Below are positions 43,898-51,776 of a DNA stretch of 64,000 nucleotides, in pieces. The translations under genes were made by a program, and so were the position numbers. This DNA is from SIG480 sp045539475 (lineage in GTDB: Bacteria > Bacillota > Clostridia > Oscillospirales > JAAYXM01): assembly GCA_045539475.1 (NCBI GenBank), contig JAZQFJ010000053.1, forward strand, positions 170,124 to 234,123, written 5' to 3'. Under the pieces are notes generated by a model that was given only the letters and a program-made list of their open reading frames with translations, had not been told where the DNA came from and did no database searches. Position 1 is the first letter of the stretch; the number at the start of each line of letters is the position of its first letter.

Positions 43898-43926
43898 TTG
43901 ACTAATCTTAGAAAGTATTATATACT
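43898..43926 (+). promoter_or_regulatory. Promoter of the sodium-solute symporter gene
   Basis: TTGACT (43898-43903) and TATACT (43921-43926) with a 17-bp spacer. Confidence 0.75.
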
Positions 43927-43963
43927 ACGTTACGGAAAAAAGCAAGACTTGGAGGAAATTTAA

Positions 43964-45514
43964 ATGACAAACGCACAGCTTTATACAATTATTGCGCTTT
44001 GCATCTATGCAATTACAATGGCGCTTATAGGCTGTCTCAGCTACGGTAAAACGAAAACACTGGATGGATTCCTTATCGGCGGAAGAAACATCGGTGCGTG
44101 GGCTACTGCTTTTTCTTACGGCACTACATATTTCTCGGCAGTGGTTTTCGTTGGCTACGCAGGTCAGCATGGCTGGAACATCGGCCTTGGCAGTATCTGG
44201 ATTGGTATTGGCAATGCTGTTCTGGGATGTTTGCTTTCATGGATTTTATTTGCAAACAGAACGAGAAAAATGACGAAAAAGCTTGATGCCAGAACAATGG
44301 CCGATTATTTCGATAAGAGATATGATTCAAAAGGCTTGAAGATTTTAGCGGCGGTTATTATATTTGTATTCCTTGTTCCGTATTCTGCAGCGGTTTACAA
44401 AGGGCTTGGTTCCTTGTTCAGTGCAGTTTTCCCCGGCGTTGAAACATGGGTATGGATGCTCATTATCGCTTGCCTTACTGCGGTTTATCTTGTTGCCGGC
44501 GGATATATCGCAACATCTTACACGGATCTTGTTCAGGGAATTATCATGATAGTCGGAGTGGTATGCCTGATTTGCGCAGTGCTTGGACATGATGCTGTCG
44601 GCGGAGTATCGGGATTTATTGAAAACCTTAAGAATTTCCGATCCGTTCCGGGCGATCCGAATCCGACAACCGGCGCACAGCTCACAAGCATTTTCGGCGG
44701 TTCGTCTTTCAAGTTCCTTTGTTTCAACATTATGCTTACAAGCTTTGGTACATGGGGACTTCCTCAGATGATCGGCAAGTTCTATGCAATCAAGGATACA
44801 GCGGCAATTAAGAGAGGAACGATTATTTCAACTATCTTCTGTATTGTTATCGGATGCGGGGCATATCTTATCGGCAGCACCTCAAGGCTTGTCCTTGGCG
44901 GAGTTCTTCCCGAGGGGGGGATCGATGCCGTTATCCCTGCTGTTCTTATGGAAGTTTTAGGCGGCGAAACGCTCGGCATCATCCTTTTGGCGATTGTTAT
45001 GATACTGCTCCTTTCGGCATCAATGTCAACCCTTGAAGCGGTTGTTCTTACCTCTGCATCGGCAGTTGCGGTCGATCTTATCCCGGCTGTCAGAAAGAAG
45101 GCGACAAAGCCTGAAACGCAAATGCTGCTCACGAGAGTCCTTTGCCTTTTGTTTGTTGCATGCTCGTTTATCTTTGCAACACAGAATATTCCGATTATTG
45201 TAAGCCTTATGTCTTTCTCTTGGGGGATTGTTTCCGGTTGCTTTATCGGACCTTACATCTGGGGGCTTTTTTCAAAGAAGATCACAAAGCTTGGCGCATA
45301 CGCAGGTGTCCTTTCCGGACTTTTGGTTGTAGGCATTTCAACGCTTGTTATCAGCCTTGATTCGGGTTTTGCTGCAGCAGCCGCAAAATCACCCGAGATG
45401 GGCGTTGCCGCAATGGCGGTTTCCATGGTTATGGTTCCGCTGGTCAGCGCATTTACGAAAAACAAGGATCAGGAAAGAGTGGAAGAAATCTTCTCATGTT
45501 ACAATGAAGAATAA
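43964..45514 (+). CDS. Sodium:solute symporter (SSS family)
   Basis: A 516-residue protein with about 13 membrane segments. SSS features include L-D-G-F-L-I-G-G-R-N-I-G near the start, A-F-S-Y-G-T-T-Y-F-S-A-V in the first core helix, and the LLSASMSTLEAVVLTSASAV segment that contributes sodium ligands. Substrate is not readable; the family carries proline, pantothenate, sugars and others. It is under the LysR divergon, and two amidohydrolase genes lie downstream on the other strand. Confidence 0.9.
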   Translation: MTNAQLYTIIALCIYAITMALIGCLSYGKTKTLDGFLIGGRNIGAWATAFSYGTTYFSAVVFVGYAGQHGWNIGLGSIWIGIGNAVLGCLLSWILFANRTRKMTKKLDARTMADYFDKRYDSKGLKILAAVIIFVFLVPYSAAVYKGLGSLFSAVFPGVETWVWMLIIACLTAVYLVAGGYIATSYTDLVQGIIMIVGVVCLICAVLGHDAVGGVSGFIENLKNFRSVPGDPNPTTGAQLTSIFGGSSFKFLCFNIMLTSFGTWGLPQMIGKFYAIKDTAAIKRGTIISTIFCIVIGCGAYLIGSTSRLVLGGVLPEGGIDAVIPAVLMEVLGGETLGIILLAIVMILLLSASMSTLEAVVLTSASAVAVDLIPAVRKKATKPETQMLLTRVLCLLFVACSFIFATQNIPIIVSLMSFSWGIVSGCFIGPYIWGLFSKKITKLGAYAGVLSGLLVVGISTLVISLDSGFAAAAAKSPEMGVAAMAVSMVMVPLVSAFTKNKDQERVEEIFSCYNEE

Positions 45515-45522
45515 TATTATTT

Positions 45523-45794
45523 AAGGGATTGTAGCAAAATGCATTTTGCTGCAATCCCTTTTGGGCTTTAGAAAAATAGTGCAGAATGAACAAATCGGAC
45601 CCGAAGTAGTACATCAGTACGTCGAGAGGTCCGATTTGTTTATAGCATAAAGTGTAATTAAATCCTCAAATTCGGCTGAAGCCGAATTTCCCTTTTGCTT
45701 TTATGCTTCAAATCATATGCTTTTTTCGATGTTTTCTGCAAAAATCATCTCTTTTACACTTTGTGCGGTCTGCGCTGTTTTGCTACAGCCCCTT
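45523..45794. repeat. MITE-like 272-bp element containing palindromic repeat copy 2
   Basis: The stretch between the symporter and the amidohydrolase stop codons is bounded by imperfect terminal inverted repeats: AAGGGATTGTAGCAAAA (45523-45539) and TTTTGCTACAGCCCCTT (45778-45794), 15 of 17 bases matching. Inside are a 38-bp near-perfect palindrome (45523-45560), the 54-bp palindrome of copy 2 (45588-45641) and a perfect AAATTCGGCT-ga-AGCCGAATTT hairpin (45668-45689). There is no transposase; reading frames across it show no coding character. Confidence 0.65.
45588..45641 (-). repeat. Palindromic repeat core, copy 2
   Basis: On the minus strand this matches 1517-1570. The central 32 bases differ at only a few positions (CTCTCGA, GTAC, TGTACTACTTCGGG are shared) while the stems differ but still pair (AACAAATCGGACC with GGTCCGATTTGTT here; AACAAACC with GGTTTGT in copy 1). 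Confidence 0.75.
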
Positions 45795-46598
45795 TTACAG
45801 ATTTTTAAATGCTCTCTTTGCATTGGTTTTCATTTTGTCTGCGTCAAATTCCGGAGTGAATTCCATGCGCAGGAGATTTGCTTCCATATAATTAAACGGA
45901 GAGAGTGAGCCGAAGCATAATTGCGAGTCGTCGATGGTTTTCAGTATGTTTTCGGCAGCCTTGTTGCCTAAGGTTTCAAACTGTGTTGTATCAAAGTATG
46001 TGTTTTTGCGTGTTTCTAAAAGCTTTTTGAAATGCCCGCCTGCGGCAAGGGGTGAAAAGCTCGTCACAAAGACATGGACATTTTCATTCTTTGAAAGAAG
46101 AGCAGAATAATCGTCCCCTTTGATGTTGTTGTAATTGTCAAGCGCGCTTCTGCCGCGGAAGTTTTCAATGCCTGCGCAGATTCTTACGGGGACATTAAGC
46201 TCTTCGGCGAGATTTATCACCTCAAGCGCGCGGTGCTTCGGGCTGTATTCGTCAAAAAGAAGTTCCGGTGCAAGCGAGTAGCCGTGATAAATCGGTGCAA
46301 GCTCAAAGCCTGCAAAGCCCGCCTTTATCATATCGCGCGCGTCTTTTTCCCACGCCGGATATGTAGGGTTGACTATTGCCATCGGAAGAAAAACGGTTTT
46401 TCCGTTATAGTTTTTGAGATCTTCCAGAAGCTCAAGGTTTGCCGTGTTTGCATCCTTGTAGAAAAAGCCGTTTATGTTTGCAACCACCATATGGGTTATA
46501 CCGTAACGTCCGGCAAGCTCATCAAGTCCGGAAAGAGTGTTGTATCTTAAATTCCGGAAGGGCCAGTGACCTATATATGTGCTGATATCTATAAACAT
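45795..46598 (-). CDS. Amidohydrolase-2 family protein (TIM barrel)
   Basis: A 267-residue protein of the amidohydrolase-2 (PF04909-like) type. The N-terminal D-I-S-T-Y-I-G-H-W replaces the usual H-x-H metal motif with only one His, and the C-terminal L-C-F-G-S-L-S-P-F replaces the usual F-G-T/S-D motif, so metal-binding residues are reduced. It may be a non-metal or inactive partner of the downstream-paired homologue. It starts two bases after the stop of the 46601-47425 gene, and the two are probably coupled. Confidence 0.78.
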   Translation of the reverse strand: MFIDISTYIGHWPFRNLRYNTLSGLDELAGRYGITHMVVANINGFFYKDANTANLELLEDLKNYNGKTVFLPMAIVNPTYPAWEKDARDMIKAGFAGFELAPIYHGYSLAPELLFDEYSPKHRALEVINLAEELNVPVRICAGIENFRGRSALDNYNNIKGDDYSALLSKNENVHVFVTSFSPLAAGGHFKKLLETRKNTYFDTTQFETLGNKAAENILKTIDDSQLCFGSLSPFNYMEANLLRMEFTPEFDADKMKTNAKRAFKNL

Positions 46599-46600
46599 AA

Positions 46601-47425
46601 TTATTTCCCCGCCCTTTCTAAGTATTTATTGAACGCTCGCCCCGAGAGAATAGTCTTCTTATCCTCGTCGGAGATATCTGCACCGAGAATTTTAGAGACG
46701 CCGGAGCTCCATGCTCCGTCGGTTGCAAAGAGAAGACGATCTGCACCAAGATAACGGACGGACTCTTCGATCAAAGGTCGGTCGTGAACGCTTCCGCCGA
46801 TGTCGGCGAAAACATTCGGAGTGTCAGCGATTGCCTTTATCGCCCACTGCCAGTCACCGCCACCGCCGATATGCGCCATAATGAAGGTTGCTTCGGGATA
46901 ACGTCGCGCTGCGTTTGCCATATGTACGCCGTTTGAAAGGCGCGGCTGGCGGGCGCGTGTGTCGGCATCCATAACCTTTGCGCAGTGCATAAGAATAGGA
47001 ACATCAAGCTCAATGCACTTTTCTATAAGCGGGAACATTACCGGATCGTCCATAAAATACTGATGATATAGCTTCAAGCCGACAAAACCGAGCTCTTTCA
47101 CGCAACGCTCAAGCTCGGAAACTGACTCCTTTGAAAACCCCGGATTCACAAATGCCTGACCGTAAATTCTTCCGGGATGGCGCTGGGTTGCCTGATAAAC
47201 AACGTTGTTTGCACGTATGAACTTTTCGGGCGGGCAGTGCTTGTCGGAAACAATAGGCAGCGATGCCGCGATTTTATCAACACCGAGCATATCAACAGTT
47301 TTCATTTGTCTGTCACAGGCTTCTGTGTTGAGCTTATCGGGTTGGCCGGGAAGCGCTCCGACGTGCTCATGCCACGAGATTACGGGATTGTTATAAAAAA
47401 GCTTCATTTTTTCATGTATATCCAT
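46601..47425 (-). CDS. Amidohydrolase-2 family hydrolase/decarboxylase
   Basis: The 274-residue TIM-barrel protein has W-H-E-H-V-G near the N-terminus, L-K-L-Y-H-Q-Y in the core, I-L-M-H-C-A, F-I-M-A-H-I-G-G-G and a C-terminal L-L-F-A-T-D-G motif with the catalytic Asp. This set matches amidohydrolase-2 proteins (hydrolases and decarboxylases of aromatic or sugar acids). Start ATG 47425 follows GAGGAGATG. The pair may act on the solute carried by the symporter upstream, although the strand is opposite and there is no shared promoter. Confidence 0.83.
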   Translation of the reverse strand: MDIHEKMKLFYNNPVISWHEHVGALPGQPDKLNTEACDRQMKTVDMLGVDKIAASLPIVSDKHCPPEKFIRANNVVYQATQRHPGRIYGQAFVNPGFSKESVSELERCVKELGFVGLKLYHQYFMDDPVMFPLIEKCIELDVPILMHCAKVMDADTRARQPRLSNGVHMANAARRYPEATFIMAHIGGGGDWQWAIKAIADTPNVFADIGGSVHDRPLIEESVRYLGADRLLFATDGAWSSGVSKILGADISDEDKKTILSGRAFNKYLERAGK

Positions 47426-47548
47426 AAAGAATCATCTCCTCAATGTCTGTAAGATAAGTATAGCACACAACTTTAGGTTTGAAAAGGGAAAGAACTATAA
47501 AAAATTCCGTTTCGCACTTTGGAAAGATTAATTATGATTAGATGAAAA

Positions 47549-47587
47549 AAGGGATTGCAACGAAAAACATTTCGCCGAAATCCCTTT
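47549..47587. repeat. AGGGATTG hairpin, copy 2
   Basis: AAGGGATTGCAACGAAA...TTTCGCCGAAATCCCTTT, an imperfect hairpin. Similar sequences occur at 45523-45560 and 59494-59532. It lies between two minus-strand operons and may end the glmM transcript. Confidence 0.65.
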
Positions 47588-47635
47588 AAAATTCACACGT
47601 ATTATATTTTCAAATGTGCTGGATATATTCTCTGA

Positions 47636-48298
47636 TTAAACCCTTTTAACTATTTCCTTTTGTGATTTAACTATGCACTCCGAGGGATAAACTCCGCGCA
47701 GGGAGGTAAGCGGATATACCGATGTGTTTTTACCTACTATGGTACCCGGGTTTATAACAGAATTACATCCGATATCCGCACCATCACCGAGAATTGCCCC
47801 GACCTTGCGGCGCTCTGTTTCATAATCACGGTCTCCTCGTATAACAACGTTTTTTCCGTCTGCTTTCAGATTTGAGCATACTGCTCCCGCGCCGAGATGT
47901 GCGTGATTTCCGAGAACAGAATCTCCGATATAGTTGTAATGAGGTGCCTGAACATCGTTAAGAAGAACGCAGTTTTTAAGCTCCGAGGAATTTCCTATAA
48001 CGCACCTTTCGCCGGTTATTACGTTTCCTCTTATATATGCCCCCGGGCGGATTTCCGTACCTCTGCCTATAACGCAAGGACCGATTATCGTTGCTGTAGG
48101 AGGGATGATAACATCTTCTCCGACAAGAACATCATCCGCAAGAAGGCGGTAACCGGGCATACCGTCGGCAATAAGCTTCTCGGCAAGTTCTCCGATTTTA
48201 CCGAGAAGTTCCCACGGATATTCGCAACTTTCAAAAAGAGGCTTGAGATACGCTGTTTCACATTCAAAAAGCTCTGCCGTTTTCACCCTTTTAATCAA
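47636..48298 (-). CDS. Left-handed beta-helix acyltransferase, GlmU C-terminal-like
   Basis: The 220-residue protein has hexapeptide repeats (VIIPPTATIIGPCVIGRGTE and further) and segments close to the GlmU acetyltransferase half: G-A-Y-I-R-G-N-V-I, E-L-K-N-C, HYNYIGDSVLG, A-G-A-V-C-S-N-L-K-A-D-G-K. It lacks a nucleotidyltransferase domain. It overlaps the 3' end of the GlmM fusion gene by eight bases, so it probably acetylates glucosamine-1-phosphate made by GlmM. Uridylyl transfer would need another enzyme. Confidence 0.8.
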   Translation of the reverse strand: MIKRVKTAELFECETAYLKPLFESCEYPWELLGKIGELAEKLIADGMPGYRLLADDVLVGEDVIIPPTATIIGPCVIGRGTEIRPGAYIRGNVITGERCVIGNSSELKNCVLLNDVQAPHYNYIGDSVLGNHAHLGAGAVCSNLKADGKNVVIRGDRDYETERRKVGAILGDGADIGCNSVINPGTIVGKNTSVYPLTSLRGVYPSECIVKSQKEIVKRV

Positions 48299-49913
48299 CG
48301 CTGTAACCCCTTTCTGAAATTACGCCTGCTATAAGCTCTGTATATTCTTTGCATTTTTGCTCGCTTTGGCATTCTGCCATAATACGTATCAGCGGTTCCG
48401 TACCACTTGGGCGAAGAAGAATTCTGCCCTTGCCGCCGATTTCGCGCTCTGCTGATTTAACAGCCTTTTGAACCTCGGCATCTCCGAGAACTGCGTCCTT
48501 ATCCACCACTCTTACGTTTTTGAGTGCCTGAGGATAAATGCTCACACCCTCCGCAAGCTCAGCGAGTGACAGCTTTGAATCACAGATTTCCTCGGTAAGC
48601 ATTATTGCCGTGAGAATTCCGTCGCCCGTTGTGGCGTATTTTTTGAGAATTATATGTCCCGATTGCTCTCCGCCGAGGCTGTAACCGCCCTTTTGCATAC
48701 ATTCGTAAACAAAGCGGTCGCCAACCTTGGTCTGTATGCTTTTTATTCCTATCTCAGAAAAGCTTTCCGCGAGTCCGCTGTTTGACATAACGGTGGTCAC
48801 CACTGTGTCCTTGCTGAGCATACCGCGGGATTTTAAGCGCTTGCCGAGAATATAGAGCATAATATCTCCGTCTATCACATTTCCGTTTTCATCAACGGCA
48901 ATGCAGCGGTCTGCATCTCCGTCAAAGGCAAAGCCGCAATCGAGGTGCTTTTCGCGGACAAGATCCTGCAATTTTTCTATATGGGTGGAGCCGCAACCGT
49001 TGTTTACGTTAAGTCCGTCAGGCTCTGCGCCGATGACAACTGTTTGCGCACCGAGCGCACCGAACACGGATTTTGCAATCATCCACGAGGCTCCGTTCGC
49101 GCAATCAAGTCCTATTTTTAAGTCCTTGTAGGAATTTGAAGCAAGGGATATAAGATATCCGAGGTATCTGTTTCTTCCGGAGGAATAATCCACTATCCGC
49201 CCGATGCGGTCGCCCGTAGCAAACGGCAAATCGCCTGACAAGCCAAGCGAGGGGAAATCTTCGTCGAGATAGCTTTCAATAAGTGCTGTTGTGTTGTCAT
49301 CAAGCTTTTCGCCGTATTTGTTTATTACTTTAATTCCGTTATCGTAATACGGGTTGTGGGATGCGGTAATCATTATTCCGCAGTCAAACTCATCCTGGCG
49401 CGTTACATAGGAAACGCTCGGCGTTGTGGTAACGTGGAGCATATACGCATCAGCACCGGATGCCGTAATTCCCGCGGCAATAGAATATTCAAGCATATAG
49501 CTTGAGCGCCGCGTGTCTTTTCCGATTACAATTCTCGGACGGTATCCTGAGTTGCCGCAGCCGGAAAGAGAGGATGAAAAATACCAGCCGAGAAATCTTC
49601 CGACCTTATATGCCTGAACAGACGTAAGCCCGACGTTCGCCTCGCCGCGGAAGCCGTCTGTACCGAAGTATTTGTTTTTCTTGTTTTTTTCCTCGTCTGA
49701 GCGCAAGCAAATTTCATCCTTCAGAAGAGCATCGGCAGAAATGCCAAAAAGCTCACAGAGCTGCAGAACCTTATCTATCTGCGGAAGAGACTGATCCATC
49801 TCCCATTTTGAAACAGCCTGCCGGGAAACGGAAATCTTTTCCGCAAGCTGTTCCTGAGATATATCCGCAGACGTGCGAAGCCATGTTATTTTTTCACCAA
49901 TAGTCATCGGCAT
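48291..49913 (-). CDS. glmM: XRE helix-turn-helix fused to phosphoglucosamine mutase (GlmM)
   Basis: The 540-residue protein begins with an XRE domain (residues 3-62: ISQEQLAEKISVSRQAVSKW, PQIDKVLQLCELFGI) and, after a Lys-rich linker, a complete GlmM (from about 73: KYFGTDGFRG; phosphoserine motif ITASHNPYYDNG about 185; FDGDADR about 331; RPSGTEPLIRI near the C-terminus). GlmM converts GlcN-6-P to GlcN-1-P for UDP-GlcNAc. ATG 49913 has AAAGG seven bases upstream. An internal TTG at 49706, preceded by AAGGAT at nine bases, could also give stand-alone GlmM of 471 residues. A palindrome overlaps the -35 of its promoter, suggesting that the fused domain regulates its own gene. Confidence 0.9.
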   Translation of the reverse strand: MPMTIGEKITWLRTSADISQEQLAEKISVSRQAVSKWEMDQSLPQIDKVLQLCELFGISADALLKDEICLRSDEEKNKKNKYFGTDGFRGEANVGLTSVQAYKVGRFLGWYFSSSLSGCGNSGYRPRIVIGKDTRRSSYMLEYSIAAGITASGADAYMLHVTTTPSVSYVTRQDEFDCGIMITASHNPYYDNGIKVINKYGEKLDDNTTALIESYLDEDFPSLGLSGDLPFATGDRIGRIVDYSSGRNRYLGYLISLASNSYKDLKIGLDCANGASWMIAKSVFGALGAQTVVIGAEPDGLNVNNGCGSTHIEKLQDLVREKHLDCGFAFDGDADRCIAVDENGNVIDGDIMLYILGKRLKSRGMLSKDTVVTTVMSNSGLAESFSEIGIKSIQTKVGDRFVYECMQKGGYSLGGEQSGHIILKKYATTGDGILTAIMLTEEICDSKLSLAELAEGVSIYPQALKNVRVVDKDAVLGDAEVQKAVKSAEREIGGKGRILLRPSGTEPLIRIMAECQSEQKCKEYTELIAGVISERGYSVD

Positions 49914-49942
49914 AAAACCGCCTTTCTTATTATCTATGCAAC

Positions 49943-49983
49943 ATAATAGCAAAATACTCCGGCTTTATCAACCAACTTTGGTT
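49943..49983 (-). promoter_or_regulatory. Promoter and putative operator of the XRE-glmM gene
   Basis: On the minus strand TTGATA (49971-49966) and TATTAT (49948-49943) have a 17-bp spacer. A perfect inverted repeat AACCAA-ct-TTGGTT (49970-49983) overlaps the -35 box, the proper place for an XRE repressor site. Confidence 0.7.
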
Positions 49984-49992
49984 AAAACTTCC

Positions 49993-50160
49993 GCAACTCA
50001 CAGTTGCTGAAACGCTGATATTATTTTATGCTGTATATATTATAATATTCGATTTTTCGGAATTTTGCAAGGTTTTATTGGCGGAAAGCGAAAAAATTTA
50101 TATAGTCGAGTTTTTTGCTTGAAATATGAGAGTACATAGCGAAAGCCGATGCAATAATAA
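49993..50160. other. Intergenic region upstream of glmM, small palindrome only
   Basis: A short perfect palindrome GCAACT-cac-AGTTGC is at 49993-50007. The rest, up to the terminator of the gph operon, is AT-rich and shows no ORF or recognisable RNA element. Confidence 0.4.
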
Positions 50161-50172
50161 GATCAAATTAAA

Positions 50173-50203
50173 ACGGGGCGGTCTCGCAAAGAGACGCCCC
50201 CGT
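50173..50203. terminator. Terminator of the yitT-gph operon
   Basis: ACGGGGCGGTCTC...GAGACGCCCCCGT forms a GC-rich hairpin just after the gph stop codon on the minus strand, followed by T-rich sequence (TTTTAATTTG). Confidence 0.75.
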
Positions 50204-50214
50204 ATGCTTGACTA

Positions 50215-50868
50215 CTACATATTTTTAACTGCTTCATAAAGCTCATCAGGAGAATTGATAATGCAATCCGCTCCTGCTTTTCGGAGAACATCCTCGTCAC
50301 GGAAGCCCCAGGTGACGGAAATGCACGGAACACCTGCGTTTTGTGCGGTCTCGAAATCCACTTCAGAATCGCCAACGAAAACTATTTCATCAAGCGAAAC
50401 ACCGAGTTTTTTCGCCGCGGCAAAAACCATATCCGGCTCGGGTTTTTTGGGGATTTCTGATGTATTGCCTATTGCAAAGTCTGCAAGCTCGGAAAAGAAC
50501 AGATTATAAAGCCCCTGAGCTGCCTCATCGTGCTTATTCGATACGATGGCAATTTTGTATCCATCGGCACGGAGCGCGGAAAGCGCCTCCGGAATTCCCT
50601 TATACGGAGCTGTTTTATTTGTTTTATTTATTTCGTAATGTTCTTTATATGTAGCAAGGCATTCTTCAAATTGTTCGTTGCTTACGCCTTCGGGGAGTGA
50701 GCGGGTTATCAAGTTTATAACGCCGTTGCCGAGTATCGCGCGTATTTCACGCTTTGTGCGGGTGGGATGACCGTGGGCAGAAAGCGCGTAGTTTACGCTG
50801 TCGCAAAGGTCATCAAGCGTGTCAAGGATTGTGCCGTCGAGGTCAAAGAGTAGTGCTTTTGTTGCCAT
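50215..50868 (-). CDS. gph: HAD-family phosphoglycolate phosphatase-like hydrolase
   Basis: A 217-residue HAD hydrolase with L-F-D-L-D-G-T-I-L-D-T (catalytic Asp pair), helical cap domain, I-V-S-N-K (motif 2), K-P-E-P (motif 3) and V-G-D-S-E-V-D (motif 4). Gph-like enzymes dephosphorylate phosphoglycolate formed in DNA repair of 3'-ends. Location immediately after nth (endonuclease III) is consistent with this, though related HAD enzymes act on other sugar phosphates. Confidence 0.88.
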   Translation of the reverse strand: MATKALLFDLDGTILDTLDDLCDSVNYALSAHGHPTRTKREIRAILGNGVINLITRSLPEGVSNEQFEECLATYKEHYEINKTNKTAPYKGIPEALSALRADGYKIAIVSNKHDEAAQGLYNLFFSELADFAIGNTSEIPKKPEPDMVFAAAKKLGVSLDEIVFVGDSEVDFETAQNAGVPCISVTWGFRDEDVLRKAGADCIINSPDELYEAVKNM

Positions 50869-50903
50869 TTATATTGTCTCCTTATCCCGGAAAAAGTCCG
50901 GAT

Positions 50904-51542
50904 TTATTTACTGTTTTTCTCGTATGTTTTGCAAAATTCATTAATACTGCATTCTTCGCATTTCGGGCTTCTTGCGCTGCACACGGCTCTGCCGTGCCAG
51001 ACAAAGCGGTGACACAGCATATTCTGCTCATCGGGCGGAACTATTTCCTTTAAGCGAAGCTCCACCTTTTTCGGATCCGTGCTGTTGCATAGACCGAGCT
51101 TGTTTGAGATACGTATACAATGCGTATCGGCAACTACTGCAGGTTTTCCGAAAATATCCCCGAGAATGAGGTTTGCAGTTTTTCTTCCGACACCGGGAAG
51201 AGAAAGCAGCTCCTCCATAGTATCGGGAACCTCGCCGCCGAATTTTTCGATAAGAACATTTGCGCACGCGCGGATATCGCGTGCTTTCATACGGAAAACA
51301 CCGCATGGATGCACAATCTTTTCAAGCTCTGCGATATCACATTCCGCAATTTCACGCAGTGTTGTGAAGCGTGCGTATAATTCCTTTGTGACGATGTTCA
51401 CCCGCGCATCAGTGCATTGAGCAGATAAGCGCGTGGCAAAAAGAAGCTGATACGGCTCGTCGTAATTAAGCGAGCATTCAGCCTGAGGGTAGTCTTTTTT
51501 CAGTCCCTCAACAATTCCAAGGACTCTGTCGCGGATTTTCAT
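50904..51542 (-). CDS. nth: Endonuclease III
   Basis: A 212-residue DNA glycosylase/AP lyase. The helix-hairpin-helix L-P-G-V-G-R-K-T-A-N holds the catalytic Lys, V-V-A-D-T-H-C the catalytic Asp, and the C-terminus has the iron-sulfur Cys pattern C-x6-C-x2-C-x5-C within VCSARSPKCEECSINEFC. It removes oxidised pyrimidines. Its SD lies inside the 3' end of the small upstream ORF, three bases before its start, so it is translationally coupled. Confidence 0.96.
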   Translation of the reverse strand: MKIRDRVLGIVEGLKKDYPQAECSLNYDEPYQLLFATRLSAQCTDARVNIVTKELYARFTTLREIAECDIAELEKIVHPCGVFRMKARDIRACANVLIEKFGGEVPDTMEELLSLPGVGRKTANLILGDIFGKPAVVADTHCIRISNKLGLCNSTDPKKVELRLKEIVPPDEQNMLCHRFVWHGRAVCSARSPKCEECSINEFCKTYEKNSK

Positions 51543-51545
51543 ATC

Positions 51546-51704
51546 TTATTCCTCGTCAGATTCCGGAGAAACTGTCTTTTTTGAAAACAGCTCGTTTATA
51601 CGGCGCGTTTTCGATGCGAAAAAGTAAGCAATGCAATAGAGAATTACGCCGAAAAACGTAATAAAAGCTGTCAGCTTACTTAAAAATGAGAAGAACTTTT
51701 TCAT
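51546..51704 (-). CDS. Small single-pass membrane protein (52 aa)
   Basis: An ORF of 52 codons starting at ATG 51704, ten bases after AAGGA. The protein has a basic start, one hydrophobic segment (about residues 12-30; FITFFGVILYCIAYFFA), a positive stretch KTRR that suggests the tail is cytoplasmic, and an acidic C-terminus ESDEE. No family recognised. It ends three bases before nth and contains the nth ribosome binding site. Confidence 0.65.
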   Translation of the reverse strand: MKKFFSFLSKLTAFITFFGVILYCIAYFFASKTRRINELFSKKTVSPESDEE

Positions 51705-51776
51705 AGCTGTAAATATCCTTATTTATTATCTTTTATCTCTTATTTGCTGAAAATCTGTTTTCAGCACGTATGTATC

